The translations under genes and the position numbers were made by a program. The notes below the pieces were generated by a model. It was not told where the DNA came from. It did not search any database and was given only the letters and a program-made list of their open reading frames with translations. From positions 1 to 64,000 of the forward strand of contig JAAXVR010000003.1 in assembly GCA_013335405.1 (NCBI GenBank): DNA of 64,000 nt, written 5' to 3'. The DNA comes from Chlorobiaceae bacterium. Lineage in GTDB: Bacteria; Bacteroidota; Chlorobiia; Chlorobiales; Chlorobiaceae. Shown here one piece after another: positions 8,098 through 18,785 of the stretch (positions are counted from its first letter, which is position 1; each line of letters begins with the position of its first letter).

Positions 8098-9372
8098 TTA
8101 CTCGAATTCTTTGTACTGTTCACGCCTGATATCGGCACCGAGGCTCTGCAGCTTCGTTTCAATCTTCTCATATCCCCTGTCGAGGTGGTAGACCCTCAGT
8201 ACTTCTGTTGTCCCTTCTGCCACAAGGCCGGCAAGGACAAGGCTTGCCGATGCCCTGAGGTCCGTCGACATGACCTTGGTGCCCGAAAGTGGGCGGTGTC
8301 CGTGAACGACAGCCTGATTTTTGCGGATTTCGATATGGGCGCCGAGCCGGTTCAGCTCCGGGATGTGGTTGAACCGTTCATGGTAGATCTTGTCGGTGAT
8401 ATGGCTTGTTCCTTCCGCGCGGGTCATCAGGGCAATCCACTGGGCCTGCATGTCGGTCGGGAACGACGGGTAGGGTTTTGCCGTCACGTCTGTCGGGATG
8501 AGCTTTTCCGGGCTTTTCAGCGTCACGCTGTTTTCCGTGCTGTGAACGGTGCATCCGGCATGCACGAATTTTTTCAGCACCGATCTGAGCTGTTCCGGTA
8601 TCACGCCGTTGACGGTGATTTCTCCACCGGTTATCGCAGCGGCCGCGAGCAGCGTTCCCGCTTCGATCCTGTCGAAAATATTATGGAACTCAGTTGCCCT
8701 GAGGCTCTCTTTTCCGGTGATTTCAAGCTCGGTCGTTCCGGTTCCCCTGATATCCGCACCCATTGCGATGAGGAACCTGCAGAGCGATTCGATTTCAGGT
8801 TCCATGGCTGCGTTGCCGATGGTTGTCGTCCCCTCTGCCAGAACGGCTGCCATCAGGGCGTTTCCGGTAGCGCCGACAGAGGATATCGGGAAATCGATAT
8901 GACCGCCGCGGAGTTTTCCTCCTTCAACGGAGGCATCGATGTATCCGGTTTCGATCGTTATCCTGGCGCCGAGCTTTTCCATTGCCATGAGGTGGAGGTC
9001 GATGGGTCTCGGGCCGAAAGCGCAGCCTCCGGGCAGTGAGACCCTTGCCGAACCGAAGCGGGCGAGCATGGGGCCGAGCACATAGATGGAGGCCCTCATT
9101 TTTTTCACCAGTTCATAAGGAGCCTGAACGTTCATCACCTTTGCCGTCGATACTTCCAGAGTGTTGCCGGAAAACCGTGTTTCGGCACCGAGGTGTTGCA
9201 GGAGCTGGGTGAACGTCTTGATATCCTGCAGGTCGGGAATGTTATGCAGGACAAACGTCCCGTTTCCGGTAAGCAGTGTGGCGGCTATGATCGGCAGTGA
9301 CGAGTTTTTCGAACCTGATGCGGTGACGGTTCCCGAGAGGCGCCTTCCCCCCTGAATGACAAGCTTGTTCAT
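8098..9372 (-). CDS. murA: UDP-N-acetylglucosamine 1-carboxyvinyltransferase MurA
   Basis: 424 aa, the family's usual length, ATG at 9372. MurA transfers enolpyruvate from PEP to UDP-GlcNAc, the first committed step of peptidoglycan synthesis in the cytoplasm. Visible signatures are the N-terminal [16 protein letters not shown], the active-site loop [14 protein letters not shown] carrying the catalytic (fosfomycin-target) Cys, [13 protein letters not shown], and [12 protein letters not shown]. The gene stands alone, divergent from the EnvC-like gene, suggesting wall synthesis and hydrolysis genes share this intergenic region. Confidence 0.97.
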   Translation of the reverse strand: MNKLVIQGGRRLSGTVTASGSKNSSLPIIAATLLTGNGTFVLHNIPDLQDIKTFTQLLQHLGAETRFSGNTLEVSTAKVMNVQAPYELVKKMRASIYVLGPMLARFGSARVSLPGGCAFGPRPIDLHLMAMEKLGARITIETGYIDASVEGGKLRGGHIDFPISSVGATGNALMAAVLAEGTTTIGNAAMEPEIESLCRFLIAMGADIRGTGTTELEITGKESLRATEFHNIFDRIEAGTLLAAAAITGGEITVNGVIPEQLRSVLKKFVHAGCTVHSTENSVTLKSPEKLIPTDVTAKPYPSFPTDMQAQWIALMTRAEGTSHITDKIYHERFNHIPELNRLGAHIEIRKNQAVVHGHRPLSGTKVMSTDLRASASLVLAGLVAEGTTEVLRVYHLDRGYEKIETKLQSLGADIRREQYKEFE

Positions 9373-9596
9373 GGATGCAATCGCTGTTGAAAAAACCGAT
9401 ATTTACCAATATTTCCGGTTAAGAAAAACAAATTATTTTTTCCGCCCTCTTTGCGAAGAAATGTTTTTTATGCTTTACCTTGCATAATCCGCAGCCAACT
9501 CCATGGACAGGTTTGCCATAGTTGCCGGTTCGGCGAGGATGCAATTATTACGTCCCTGTTTTTTTTATGAAAGTCAATGTTTTTTTCGAACGGTGC

Positions 9597-11000
9597 ATGT
9601 CCTTCATAAGGAAAGGGGCGGTTACGTTCCTGCTTGCTTTACTACCGGCGTTTTTTCTTGTTCCTGCGCAGCTTGACGGGGCTCCTCCCGTGAACTCCGA
9701 AATTTCCAGGATCATGAAGGAGCGCAGCGAGGTTGAAAAAACCCTCCGGGGCCTGCGCGAGCAACTCCGGGAATACCAGTCGAAGCTGGGGCAGACAAAG
9801 CGGCAGGAGTCGCGATCGCTCAAGGCGCTGGAAAATATCAGGACACAGATCATTCTGCTCGAGAAAATGATTGCCGAAAACCAGCGTTACCTTGAGAAGC
9901 TCGATGCCGATATAGGCAGGCTCCGCAAGGAATACGAGGGCAACCGCGCAAGGTACGGCAAGGTTTCCGACGAGTTTCGCAAGACAGCAATTTCAATATA
10001 CAAGTACGGCGGCACCCGCGGCCTCGAACATGTATTCGCTTCCGCATCCCTGCATGACGCGCTTGTCAGGGCGCAGTACATGGGTTGCTTTTCCCATGCC
10101 GTCAGTCGGGATGTCCAGAACCTTCAGGATGCTGCCATGAAACTCCGGAGCAGCCGTGCAGCACTGGAGGAGAGCTTCCGGCAGAAAGCACAGGCCGTCA
10201 GGGAGCAGGAGATCCAGCTGAAGACCTATGCCCGAAGCAAAAAAGAAAAAGAGATCATCCTTGACCGTCTGAAAAAAAACAAGGAGGAGTATTCCACCAG
10301 GATCGAAGCGGCAAAACTCAAGCGAAGGCAGCTGCAGTCGAGGATAGAGTCCCTGATCATGGCGGAGCAGCGGGTTATCGAGGCCGAACGGGCCAGGCGC
10401 AGAAAGCTGCTCGAAGCGAGACGTCTTGAGGCAGCAGGAAAGCTTTCGATCAAAAAACAGGTCGGTGCCCAAAAGCAGCCGCCCCGAACCGGAGAGGCAG
10501 TGCCCTCGGAGCAAACACGACCGGTGAAAAGGGAAAAGGAGAGCTTGACCATGGTTCCCGACCAGGGCATGATTGACCTTGAAAGGGTATCAGCCAACTT
10601 CGACAGGGCATACGGTTCGCTGCCATGGCCGGTTCAGCGAGGTGTCGTGACCCGGAAATTCGGTACGCTCGCCGACAAGGAGCTGGCAATAGTCACCACC
10701 AGCAACGGCATCGATATTTCAGTTCCCCCGAACACCCAGGTTCGTGCCGTATCCGGAGGCAAAGTCGCGCAGATCGCTTTTCTTCCCACATTCGGCAACA
10801 TCGTCATCATAAGGCATCCGAACTCCTACCTGACCGTATATGCCAACCTCGGTCAGCTCAATGTCGTCAAGGACGAGCTCATCAAGTCCCAGCAGCTTGT
10901 CGGACTGGCAGGCAGGAATCCCGAGGGAGGAGCGGTCGTTCATTTCGAGATATGGAAAGGCCGTGTTAAACAGAACCCTGAGAATTGGCTCAGAAGATAA
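9597..11000 (+). CDS. EnvC-like murein hydrolase activator (coiled coil plus degenerate M23/LytM domain)
   Basis: 467 aa from the ATG at 9597, which leaves a compact signal peptide (MSFIRKG, hydrophobic core, then AQLDGAPP). An ATG at 9567 adds ten residues, and the longer open frame starts at TTG. After the signal come long charged coiled coils rich in Arg, Lys, Glu and Gln (about residues 40-290), a linker, and a C-terminal LytM fold. The metal ligands look lost: the first His region reads SNGIDIS, and the HxH motif reads VHFEI. A LytM domain without ligands is the hallmark of EnvC/NlpD-type activators that switch on amidases at division. A partner amidase is not visible in this window. Confidence 0.85.
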   Translation: MSFIRKGAVTFLLALLPAFFLVPAQLDGAPPVNSEISRIMKERSEVEKTLRGLREQLREYQSKLGQTKRQESRSLKALENIRTQIILLEKMIAENQRYLEKLDADIGRLRKEYEGNRARYGKVSDEFRKTAISIYKYGGTRGLEHVFASASLHDALVRAQYMGCFSHAVSRDVQNLQDAAMKLRSSRAALEESFRQKAQAVREQEIQLKTYARSKKEKEIILDRLKKNKEEYSTRIEAAKLKRRQLQSRIESLIMAEQRVIEAERARRRKLLEARRLEAAGKLSIKKQVGAQKQPPRTGEAVPSEQTRPVKREKESLTMVPDQGMIDLERVSANFDRAYGSLPWPVQRGVVTRKFGTLADKELAIVTTSNGIDISVPPNTQVRAVSGGKVAQIAFLPTFGNIVIIRHPNSYLTVYANLGQLNVVKDELIKSQQLVGLAGRNPEGGAVVHFEIWKGRVKQNPENWLRR

Positions 11001-11007
11001 ATACACT

Positions 11008-11565
11008 ATGGGTCCAAGAGAACTTTTTTCTGAAATAATCGCGGTACTTTTCCGTTACCGCACGTTCTGGAGCAGACTGAAGGAGAACCCTCCCGCCGAT
11101 GAAACTTCGCTCCTCAGAGAGTATGCGGTGCCGGTCATCGCGCTCGTGCAGCTTGCAAAATTTCCCCTTATCGGTGTCCCGCGGACAGCCATGTTCTATG
11201 CCATCGCGAATTTTCTGATCGATGTCGCCGCACTCTATATCTTTGTCGGTGCGGCAACGTACCTTGCAGAACATGACCGTTCAGCAAACAGCCCTTCAGG
11301 GATCCTCGCCGTTATCTCATTTTCGATGACTCCTGTCTGGATTTCCGAACTTTTATATTTCGCAGGCCCCTGGAGCTGGCTTTCCGCAGCCGTCGGCATC
11401 CTCTATGCCATCGTCATCAGTCGTCATGGCCTTGTTGCCTATAGTGGCCTTGAACCCGGTGTGTCGGGTAACGCAATGCGCAATATCACTCTCATGCAGC
11501 TGCTGACCGGCGGGACTCTGTTTCTTGTTCTCAGGGCTGTCATGCGTCTGTTCAATTTCATCTGA
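11008..11565 (+). CDS. Yip1/DUF1282-like integral membrane protein
   Basis: 185 aa starting at ATG 11008 ([17 protein letters not shown]), 7 nt after the EnvC-like gene, so probably cotranscribed. The N-terminal amphipathic [12 protein letters not shown] segment followed by about five hydrophobic helices fits the Yip1 family. Examples of the helices are [33 protein letters not shown] and [15 protein letters not shown]. The molecular role of these bacterial proteins is not established. The family call rests on topology and length, and another small membrane family is possible. Confidence 0.6.
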   Translation: MGPRELFSEIIAVLFRYRTFWSRLKENPPADETSLLREYAVPVIALVQLAKFPLIGVPRTAMFYAIANFLIDVAALYIFVGAATYLAEHDRSANSPSGILAVISFSMTPVWISELLYFAGPWSWLSAAVGILYAIVISRHGLVAYSGLEPGVSGNAMRNITLMQLLTGGTLFLVLRAVMRLFNFI

Positions 11566-11575
11566 CCTGCTTTTC

Positions 11576-12409
11576 ATGACCGAACAGGATCTGCATTTCG
11601 ACTACGGGATAGTCGAGGATATTCTTGCCTCGTTTCTTCTGAACGAAACCCGCAAGTTCGGGTTTTCTTCGCTGGTGCTCGGCCTTTCGGGCGGAATCGA
11701 CTCCGCCGTGGTCTGCGACCTCGCCGTGAGGGCGCTTGGCAGGGAACATGTGCTTGCGCTGATGATGCCATATGAAACCAGCAGCCCGGAAAGTCTCTCC
11801 GACGCAGAACTCCTGGCGGAGAAGCTCGGCATAAGGGCTGAGCAGATTCCGGTCACGCCGGTTGTCGACGCCTTTCTCGTCTCCATTCCAGAGGACCAGC
11901 TTCTCAGGAGGGGGAACGTCATGGCCAGGACCAGAATGGTTTACCTCTATGACGTTTCGGCCAGGGACGGCAGGCTTGTTGCCGGTACGAGCAATAAAAC
12001 AGAGCTGCTTCTTGGTTACGGAACGATATTCGGGGACATGGCATCGGCGATCAACCCGATAGGCGATCTGTACAAGACCCAGGTGCGGGGGCTAGCCCGT
12101 CATCTCGGAATTCCCGAAAGGATAACGGACAAGGTTCCTTCGGCGGATCTCTGGCAGGGTCAGAGCGACGAAGCCGATCTCGGCTTCAGTTACGGCGAAG
12201 TGGATCTTCTGCTCTACATGATGCTGGAAAAAAGGATGGACAGGAGCGAGGTGCTCGCCGAAGGCGTTCCGGCGGCTTTTTACGACAGGGTCCGCAAGAT
12301 GGTCGTGCGCAACCAGTACAAGAGGATGATGCCGGTTATCGCCAAGATTTCCGGCAGGACTCCCGGCATCGATTTCCGCTATGCCAGGGACTGGCAGGAA
12401 CTGAAATGA
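11576..12409 (+). CDS. nadE: Ammonia-dependent NAD+ synthetase NadE
   Basis: 277 aa from the ATG at 11576 ([11 protein letters not shown]), 10 nt after the Yip1-like gene. NadE amidates nicotinic acid adenine dinucleotide to NAD+ using ATP. The PP-loop is [12 protein letters not shown], and the conserved [26 protein letters not shown] and [18 protein letters not shown] segments are all present. There is no N-terminal glutaminase domain, so it belongs to the short NH3-using class. A terminator follows directly. With nadA and nadB elsewhere in the window, the de novo NAD pathway is nearly complete here; nadC and nadD are not seen. Confidence 0.95.
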   Translation: MTEQDLHFDYGIVEDILASFLLNETRKFGFSSLVLGLSGGIDSAVVCDLAVRALGREHVLALMMPYETSSPESLSDAELLAEKLGIRAEQIPVTPVVDAFLVSIPEDQLLRRGNVMARTRMVYLYDVSARDGRLVAGTSNKTELLLGYGTIFGDMASAINPIGDLYKTQVRGLARHLGIPERITDKVPSADLWQGQSDEADLGFSYGEVDLLLYMMLEKRMDRSEVLAEGVPAAFYDRVRKMVVRNQYKRMMPVIAKISGRTPGIDFRYARDWQELK

Positions 12410-12412
12410 AGT

Positions 12413-12456
12413 GCTGCTCAGGGACACACAGCGTGGAGCCCTGCAGCTTTTTTTTT
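12413..12456 (+). terminator. Rho-independent terminator after nadE
   Basis: GCTG-CT-CAGGG pairs with CCCTG-CAGC (two-base bulge), followed by a run of nine T at 12448-12456. It lies 3 nt beyond the nadE stop and faces the end of nadB. Confidence 0.75.
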
Positions 12457-12471
12457 CAGGGATGCTCCTTG

Positions 12472-14067
12472 CTAAAAGGACCTGAGTACGGTGTCCTGCA
12501 GGAAATGTTTGTCGTCCGGCTCAGGGTAATCCGTCGTGAAATGCAGCCCCCTCGATTCGCGCCGCTTGATGGCGCTTTCGATGATGATGCTTGAAACCTT
12601 GATAAGGTTGCGAAGTTCGAGGACCTGCGTGGTGATCTTGGTTTTTTTGTAATAGGCTTCTGTTTCCTCCTTGAGGAAATCCATCCTTCTTTTTGCCCGC
12701 TGCAGGCGAAGGTCGCTTCGCACGATACCCACATAGTCATTCATGACCTGCTGCGCTTCGCGCTTGTTGTGCGAAACGAGGATCCACTCTTCGGGGCTGA
12801 CGGTTCCCGTATCGTCCCAATCGGGAAAATCAACCGAATTGGAGAGCGAAGGGAGCCGGTCGCGGATCTCCATGCAGGATCTCCATGCGAACACCAGCGC
12901 TTCGAGAAGGGAATTGCTCGCCAGGCGGTTTGCACCGTGGACTCCGGTGCAGCTTGTTTCTCCACAGGCATACAGGCGGTTGAGGGTGGTGCGGCCCCGG
13001 CTGTCGACGCGGATCCCCCCGCAGGAATAGTGGGCGGCCGGGACCACCGGGATCATCTCCCTCGTCATGTCGATGCCGAATCCCAGGCAGGTTTCATGGA
13101 TATTCGGAAAGTGCTCTATCGTCTTGTCCGGATCGATGTGGGTTACATCGAGGAAAACGCACTCTTCGCCGCTTTTCTTTATTTCGGAGTCGATCGCTCT
13201 TGCGACGATATCCCTTGGAGCAAGGTTCTCCCGGCTATCGTATTTGTGCATGAACTCTTTGCCGTTCTTAAGGCGCAGGACACCGCCGAAGCCTCTGACC
13301 GCCTCAGAAATCAGGAAAGATTTCGCTTTCGGATGGTAGAGTGAGGTCGGATGGAACTGGATGAACTCCATGTTGGCGATTTCCGCTCCGGCCCTGTAGC
13401 CCATCGCGACTCCGTCACCTGTAGCGATATCCGGATTTGTGGTATAGGGATAGACATGGCCGAGTCCTCCCGATGCCAGCATGGTTATTCTGGCGAGGAT
13501 TTTTTTCGGCTGTCTCTGCAGCGAGTCAAGCACGTAAGCCCCGTAACAGGTGATGTCATTGGTTTTGATGCCAAGATGGTGCTCGGTGAGGAGCTCGATG
13601 GCAAAATGGTGTTCCAGCAGGGTGATGTTCGGATGGTTTTCCACCTTCTCCAGAAGGGCGGTTTCCACTTCACGGCCTGTCAGGTCCTTGGCGTGCACGA
13701 TTCTGTTCCTTGAGTGCCCGCCCTCCTTGCCGAGATGCAGCGAGTCACCTTCGGAGGTCGTGAAATTGACGCCGAGTTCCATGAGGCGCGAGATGTGCCC
13801 GGGACCTTCCGTGACCATGAGCTTCACCATTTCCCTGTCGCACAGTCCGGCTCCGGCAATGAGCGTGTCCGAGAGATGCAGATCGGCGCTGTCGCTGCTG
13901 TCTATGGTGGCTGCGATGCCGCCCTGCGCCCAGTTGGTGTTCGAAGTCGAACTCTCTTTCTTGGTAATGATCGTTACACGGGCATGTTCTGCCATGTGGA
14001 CGGCGAAATAAAGGCCACCTATACCGCTGCCGATGACAAGCACATCGGTTTTGATCACTTCGGTCAT
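12472..14067 (-). CDS. nadB: L-aspartate oxidase NadB
   Basis: 531 aa, ATG at 14067. NadB is the flavoenzyme that oxidises aspartate to iminoaspartate for quinolinate synthesis with NadA. The N-terminal FAD-binding motif is [14 protein letters not shown]. The fumarate reductase-like core includes [38 protein letters not shown] and [10 protein letters not shown], and the C-terminal helical domain has [18 protein letters not shown]. In anaerobes fumarate serves as acceptor instead of O2. It converges on nadE and stands alone; nadA lies about 9 kb to the right. Confidence 0.96.
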   Translation of the reverse strand: MTEVIKTDVLVIGSGIGGLYFAVHMAEHARVTIITKKESSTSNTNWAQGGIAATIDSSDSADLHLSDTLIAGAGLCDREMVKLMVTEGPGHISRLMELGVNFTTSEGDSLHLGKEGGHSRNRIVHAKDLTGREVETALLEKVENHPNITLLEHHFAIELLTEHHLGIKTNDITCYGAYVLDSLQRQPKKILARITMLASGGLGHVYPYTTNPDIATGDGVAMGYRAGAEIANMEFIQFHPTSLYHPKAKSFLISEAVRGFGGVLRLKNGKEFMHKYDSRENLAPRDIVARAIDSEIKKSGEECVFLDVTHIDPDKTIEHFPNIHETCLGFGIDMTREMIPVVPAAHYSCGGIRVDSRGRTTLNRLYACGETSCTGVHGANRLASNSLLEALVFAWRSCMEIRDRLPSLSNSVDFPDWDDTGTVSPEEWILVSHNKREAQQVMNDYVGIVRSDLRLQRAKRRMDFLKEETEAYYKKTKITTQVLELRNLIKVSSIIIESAIKRRESRGLHFTTDYPEPDDKHFLQDTVLRSF

Positions 14068-14155
14068 ATCGGACGATGCTCCGGGTTAAGAAGGTTACAA
14101 TCTGAAAAATACCATCGCGAAGAGAATATTCCCCGGCATGGTCCTCAAAAGAGGA

Positions 14156-14782
14156 CTACAGGCTCTTTTTTTTCTTATTCAGCAGTTTCAGGTTTTTCAG
14201 TGAGCTCATGACGATCAGGATGATGCCCGCGAAGATGAGCATATGGAAATAGCTGACGATATCGGGGAACGCATGGGCGATAAAATAGCCGATCAGCGTG
14301 AAGACGACCACCCAGGCAACCGCCCCTGTGACACTGAAAAACAGGAAGATCGGGTAGGGCATTGCGGCAACACCGGCAAGCGATGCGGCAAAACTGCGCA
14401 CGAAAGGGACGAAACGTGCGAGAAAAACGGCTTTGGCGCCATGTTTCCGGTAGAAATCACGGGTCTTGTCGAGGTATTCGGGATGGAAGAACCGTGATTC
14501 CTTTTTTTCGAAGATCTTTTTATCCAGCTGCCTTCCGATGAGATAGCCCGTGGTATCGCCGCAGACAGCTCCGCACGAGAGCGTCGTGATGACCAGGAGA
14601 ATATCGAGTTCGCCCGAAGCGGCGATGAGCCCGGAGGTGATGAGAAGGGAATCCCCCGGAAGGAAGAACCCCGCGAACAGTCCGGTTTCCGCGAAAACGA
14701 TGATGAACAGCAGCAGATAGCCGCCCCAGAGGATCGCTTCATCAAGGGTAGGGATCTGCTGGAAGGCATCGAGAATGCTCAT
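14156..14782 (-). CDS. DedA-family (VTT domain) membrane protein
   Basis: 208 aa, ATG at 14782. Multi-pass protein with the DedA/SNARE-associated signatures [33 protein letters not shown] and [24 protein letters not shown]. The last holds the conserved Arg pair and Gly of the re-entrant loop. DedA proteins are thought to flip polyprenyl- or phospholipids; the substrate here is unknown. A short Lys-rich C-terminus (LLNKKKKSL) follows the last helix. No obvious operon partner. Confidence 0.9.
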   Translation of the reverse strand: MSILDAFQQIPTLDEAILWGGYLLLFIIVFAETGLFAGFFLPGDSLLITSGLIAASGELDILLVITTLSCGAVCGDTTGYLIGRQLDKKIFEKKESRFFHPEYLDKTRDFYRKHGAKAVFLARFVPFVRSFAASLAGVAAMPYPIFLFFSVTGAVAWVVVFTLIGYFIAHAFPDIVSYFHMLIFAGIILIVMSSLKNLKLLNKKKKSL

Positions 14783-14943
14783 TGGCTGTACCCGTGAATC
14801 AGGAGGGTTATCTTTGTAAGCTGCGGCGAGAAACGGGAAACGGCATAATGAAACCGTTTCCCGTTCACGTATTATTTTCAGGCTGTTTGCCGTTCCGTCG
14901 GTGTTTTTCGGAAAGAATTCCCCCCGGACCGGACAGGATGCGG

Positions 14944-15489
14944 TTACGGAAGGAGCACCGCGCAGGAAATGACTGTCGTCCAGAGACCGTTTTCCCCCTC
15001 TGCCGACTGGGTGATATTGTAGGAGTTGATGATCTTTCCGCTCATCTTGTAGATGCCTTCACGTTCGTCCCAGTCCTGGTTCGGATCGAACGCGATGCCG
15101 AGGGTGGTGGCAAGCATGGTTGCCGCGAGATCTTCGGCATATTCACCGGACTGTTCGGCGGATTCACCGAATGGATGATGCTCTGAAAGATATCCGTACT
15201 GCGATTCGTCAGCAGGAATGGCCACGCCGACCGATGCGGCGATAAGCCTGTTGAATTCGTTGGTGGAGTTCCGGGCCAGGACTGCGAAGGTGATCTGGCC
15301 TGGTGAAAGGAGTTTCAGGCCTTCTTCAACGCTTATGCGCTGGCAGTGCGGGGGAAAAATGCTCGATACGGTAACGAGATTGCATTTTTCGATTTTGGCA
15401 TCTCTCAAAGCAAGCTCGAAAGAGGAGAGATACTCTTTGTGCCTTCCCACACCTTTGGTGAAGAAAACTTTTGTCGGGACAAATGACAA
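14944..15489 (-). CDS. Pyruvoyl-dependent arginine decarboxylase
   Basis: 181 aa. Start is TTG at 15489, chosen because AGGAGG lies 7 nt upstream and no in-frame ATG precedes the conserved N-terminus. The enzyme decarboxylates arginine to agmatine for polyamine synthesis. It is made as a proenzyme that self-cleaves at a Ser-Ser pair, here in [11 protein letters not shown], turning the second Ser into the pyruvoyl cofactor. Other conserved parts are [25 protein letters not shown] and YGYLSEHH. The family is best known from archaea and also occurs in Chlorobi and Chlamydiae. It lies 81 nt after tyrS on the same strand and may be read through from that operon. Confidence 0.93.
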   Translation of the reverse strand: MSFVPTKVFFTKGVGRHKEYLSSFELALRDAKIEKCNLVTVSSIFPPHCQRISVEEGLKLLSPGQITFAVLARNSTNEFNRLIAASVGVAIPADESQYGYLSEHHPFGESAEQSGEYAEDLAATMLATTLGIAFDPNQDWDEREGIYKMSGKIINSYNITQSAEGENGLWTTVISCAVLLP

Positions 15490-15570
15490 CGACGTTCCTC
15501 CTGATTGGATTAGTTTTTCAAAGGTTTTCCAGTTGCAAACTTGAGCAATTATAGGAAAAAGCGTTCGTAT

Positions 15571-16788
15571 TCAAAATGTTTTTTTTACGGCCACTTTAAA
15601 AAACCGCCGTTTGCCGGCCCTGATGGTTTTCGGTTCGCTGTCGAGTTCGAGGATGGCGTTCGTATCGACGATTTTTTCCTCCCCGACAGTGACGGCATTC
15701 TGCTGTATCATCCTCCTCGCATCGCTTTTCGAAGAAGCCGCGCCGGCGGAAACCAGGATTTCCACAAGGGTCAACGAAGGGCTGTCGAACTCGACAAGCT
15801 CGATGTTTTCAGGAGCCTTGCGGTGTACGAACACATGGTCGAAATGCGTTTCGGCTTCAACGGCGGCTTCACGTGTGTAATACTGTTCGACGATCTGTCT
15901 CGCCAGTGTTCTTTTCGCGCTTCTCGGGTCGTTTTGCCGATTTTCAAGAATGGTTTCCCTCTCTTCGCGATCATGGGGAACAAGCAGTCTGCAGTAGGTT
16001 TCGATGAGTGCGTCCGGGATGGAGAGCATCTTGCCGTACATATCATGGGGCGGGTCGTTGAAGCAGATGGCGTTACCGAGCGATTTGGACATTTTTTCCT
16101 CACCCGCCGTGCCGACAAGAAGGGGCATCGTGATGCAAACCTGCGGTTCGATGCCGTATTCACGCTGCAGATCCCTGCCGACGAGCAGGTTGAACTTCTG
16201 GTCGGTGCCGCCGAGCTCGACGTCGTTTTTCAGGTGGACCGAATCCATGCCCTGCGCGAGGGGATAGAGAAATTCGTGCACCGAGATAGGTTCCTGCGAT
16301 CGGTAGCGGCGTTCGAAATCGTCCCGTTCAAGCATCCGCGCGACCGTATAGTGGCTCGATAACCGGATGACGTCGGCGAACTTCATGCAGCCGAGCCAGT
16401 CGGAGTTGTAGCAGATAACGGTTTTTGCGGGGTCCAGGATTTTCGATGCCTGTTCGAAGTAGCTCATGCCGTGCTCACGGGTCTCTTCAGCAGTAAGCTG
16501 CGGCCTTGTCTTGCTTTTTCCCGACGGGTCGCCGATCATTGCCGTGAAGTCGCCGATGATGAGAATGGCCTCATGTCCCAGGTCCTGGAACTCCCTCAGT
16601 TTGCGGAGCACGACCGAATGCCCGAGATGGAGGTCCGGCCTCGATGGATCGGCCCCGAGCTTGATTTTCAGCGGTGTACGCGTCGTCAGGCTTCTGCCGA
16701 GCTTCCGTTCGAGTTCGTCTGTACTGATGATTTCAACGATGTTTCCGGTTATGATATCGATCTGTTCCTGTACTGATGGAAAATGCAT
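15571..16788 (-). CDS. tyrS: Tyrosyl-tRNA synthetase
   Basis: 405 aa, ATG at 16788. Class I synthetase with the HIGH-type motif [14 protein letters not shown], the KMSKS motif in [12 protein letters not shown], and a C-terminal S4 RNA-binding domain ([22 protein letters not shown]). It charges tRNA-Tyr in the cytoplasm. Length and motif spacing fit the TyrZ-like subgroup. It follows smpB by 21 nt and is the last clear member of the mreC-to-tyrS transcript. Confidence 0.96.
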   Translation of the reverse strand: MHFPSVQEQIDIITGNIVEIISTDELERKLGRSLTTRTPLKIKLGADPSRPDLHLGHSVVLRKLREFQDLGHEAILIIGDFTAMIGDPSGKSKTRPQLTAEETREHGMSYFEQASKILDPAKTVICYNSDWLGCMKFADVIRLSSHYTVARMLERDDFERRYRSQEPISVHEFLYPLAQGMDSVHLKNDVELGGTDQKFNLLVGRDLQREYGIEPQVCITMPLLVGTAGEEKMSKSLGNAICFNDPPHDMYGKMLSIPDALIETYCRLLVPHDREERETILENRQNDPRSAKRTLARQIVEQYYTREAAVEAETHFDHVFVHRKAPENIELVEFDSPSLTLVEILVSAGAASSKSDARRMIQQNAVTVGEEKIVDTNAILELDSEPKTIRAGKRRFFKVAVKKTF

Positions 16789-16809
16789 TGCAGAACGTTG
16801 TTTTATGGT

Positions 16810-17301
16810 TCAGTATTGTTTTTTCAGTTGCTGCAGCTGGCGTTCGTTTTCCCTCGACTTTATGGTCTCCCGCTTGTCGTAGAGTTTTTTCCCTTTTGCC
16901 AACGCGATCTCGATTTTCAGGAGGCCTTTCGCATTGAAGAACGCCTTGAGCGGGACGAGGGTCAGTCCTTTTTCGTTCATTTTCGACTGGATCCTTCGGA
17001 TTTCTTCCTTGTGCATGAGCAGTTTGCGGCTTCGCTTCGGTTCGAGCTTCGTGAGATGATCGTGCTCATAGGGGGTGATCTGCATATTTTCAAGCCATAC
17101 CTCTCCGTGATGGATCATGGCGAAACTGTCGCTGAGACTCGCTTTGCCGAGACGGACGGATTTCACTTCGCTGCCGAGCAGCTGGATACCGGCAACGAAG
17201 GTATCGAGGATGGTATATTCAAAACGGGCCTTCCTGTTCTGGATGGCCTGCACATATTCCGGGCTGTTCTGTTTCTTCGCCACCTTGCTTCCCTGATTCA
17301 C
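16810..17301 (-). CDS. smpB: SsrA-binding protein SmpB
   Basis: 163 aa with a GTG start at 17301 that overlaps the preceding stop as GTGA; GGGAA lies just upstream. SmpB binds tmRNA and delivers it to stalled ribosomes for trans-translation. Conserved features are [39 protein letters not shown] and the Lys/Arg-rich C-terminal tail [17 protein letters not shown] second GTG at 17283 could also start it. The tmRNA gene itself was not found in the window. Confidence 0.96.
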   Translation of the reverse strand: MNQGSKVAKKQNSPEYVQAIQNRKARFEYTILDTFVAGIQLLGSEVKSVRLGKASLSDSFAMIHHGEVWLENMQITPYEHDHLTKLEPKRSRKLLMHKEEIRRIQSKMNEKGLTLVPLKAFFNAKGLLKIEIALAKGKKLYDKRETIKSRENERQLQQLKKQY

Positions 17302-18785
17302 TGTTTTCCCGCGAAGAGATATCCCGCAGGCACGATGTTGCCGATGTTGAGCCGCAGATGCGGATCGAGGTATTTCTTCACCCTTGCCATTTCCCTGATG
17401 CCGCTTTCCCCGTACATTTCAGCGAGGTATTCGACCTTGAGCTTGCCGATGCCGTGTTCCGCAGAGACGGTTCCTCCCAGTTCGATAGCCTTCGCGACGA
17501 ATTTCCTGTAGAGTGCTTTTGCCTCGAGGAACTCATCATGGTTGCGCGGCAGGATGTTCAGGTGCACGTGGGAGTTGCCTATATGACCGAAAATAATATA
17601 GACAAAGCCGTGCCGTTCACAAGAAGCGCGGTAAAAATCGAACAGTTCCCGGAATTTTCCGTCCGGTACGGCCATATCCGTGCTGATTTTACTTTCCTGC
17701 TGCCTGCTGAGCCAATCGTTTACGAGCAGCGGCAGGGCATGCCGGAACGCCCTCAGCTTCTCCTGCTCGTCCCTGTCGAGGGCCATCCATGAGTCGTCGG
17801 ACATTGCACCGCAGGTTTCCGTCATCCCGAAAAGCACTTCGAGAGCCTGTTCTTCTCTTTCCATTGTTGTTTCGATCTCCAGGAACACCGCTCCGCGGGC
17901 TTCCTGAGGCACTTGCGGATATTTCGACGAGAGGAAGCGCAGGGAGTGCTCATCGAAAAATTCAACAGCCCTCGTTGACAGGGTGTTGTGGGCATCCTTC
18001 AGCATATGCGTGAAACGGAACAGGTCATCGGGTTCCGAAAAATAGATGAGACAGGAGATGACGGCTTCAGGAAGGGGGATCAGCATGAGATCGGCTTCGA
18101 CAATGACGCCCAGCGTCCCCTCCGATCCGATGAAGAGATCGAGGAGGTCCATCCCTTCCCGCGAGTAGTAACCAGCATTGTGCTTGGAGGTATCGGGCAT
18201 ACGGTACGATGGCCTCCTGAATTCGAGGCGGCCGGCAAGTGGCAGGTCGAGTCGGAAAAAACCGTCACTGTCGGCAACATACCGCCCTCTCGGCAGGTCG
18301 AGCATATCGCCTGTCGGCATGACCACCAGTATCCGGGAAATATGCTCCCTCGTCGGTCCGTACTTGAATGTCCTTGCTCCGGACGAATTGTTGGCTATGG
18401 TGCTGCCGATGAAGCAGAGTTTTTCCGTAGGGTCAGGAGGGTAGAACCAGCCATCGGCTTCAGTTCTTTTCTGGATTTCTTCGAGGAGCGCCCCGGCCTG
18501 TACGGTGAGTGATGCCCTGCCGGGGGCGGTTTGACGGATTTCACCGATGCTTCCGAGTTTTTCGAGGGAAATGACGTAATCGCCCATTGGAATTCTGCCG
18601 CCGGTGGTGCCCGTGCCGTTTCCGGCGATGGTGAAACGGCGGTTTGTGCCTGCCGCCTCGCGAAGGAGCATGGAGATCTCTTCAGGCGACTCAGGGAAGT
18701 AAACGCCGGGAGTATGCCCTGTCCTGATATTGCTGGTATCTTCCAGGAAGCTTTTCAGGGATGACGGATCGTCCTTGTAGATCAT
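17298..18785 (-). CDS. FAD-linked oxidase of the GlcD / D-lactate dehydrogenase type
   Basis: 495 aa, ATG at 18785 coupled to the mrdA stop (ATGA). The FAD-binding type 4 (PCMH) half includes [12 protein letters not shown] and [18 protein letters not shown]. The C-terminal FAD-oxidase half includes [15 protein letters not shown] and [18 protein letters not shown]. Such enzymes oxidise 2-hydroxyacids such as glycolate or D-lactate; substrate cannot be assigned from sequence. No Fe-S or GlcE/GlcF partner lies next to it. Its place between a cell-shape gene and smpB is odd but clearly operonic. Confidence 0.88.
   Translation of the reverse strand: MIYKDDPSSLKSFLEDTSNIRTGHTPGVYFPESPEEISMLLREAAGTNRRFTIAGNGTGTTGGRIPMGDYVISLEKLGSIGEIRQTAPGRASLTVQAGALLEEIQKRTEADGWFYPPDPTEKLCFIGSTIANNSSGARTFKYGPTREHISRILVVMPTGDMLDLPRGRYVADSDGFFRLDLPLAGRLEFRRPSYRMPDTSKHNAGYYSREGMDLLDLFIGSEGTLGVIVEADLMLIPLPEAVISCLIYFSEPDDLFRFTHMLKDAHNTLSTRAVEFFDEHSLRFLSSKYPQVPQEARGAVFLEIETTMEREEQALEVLFGMTETCGAMSDDSWMALDRDEQEKLRAFRHALPLLVNDWLSRQQESKISTDMAVPDGKFRELFDFYRASCERHGFVYIIFGHIGNSHVHLNILPRNHDEFLEAKALYRKFVAKAIELGGTVSAEHGIGKLKVEYLAEMYGESGIREMARVKKYLDPHLRLNIGNIVPAGYLFAGKQ

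Noticed and set aside
8047-9039. 330-codon plus-strand frame
   Set aside because: It is antisense to murA, which has full family motifs; long shadow frames are common in this GC-rich coding DNA.
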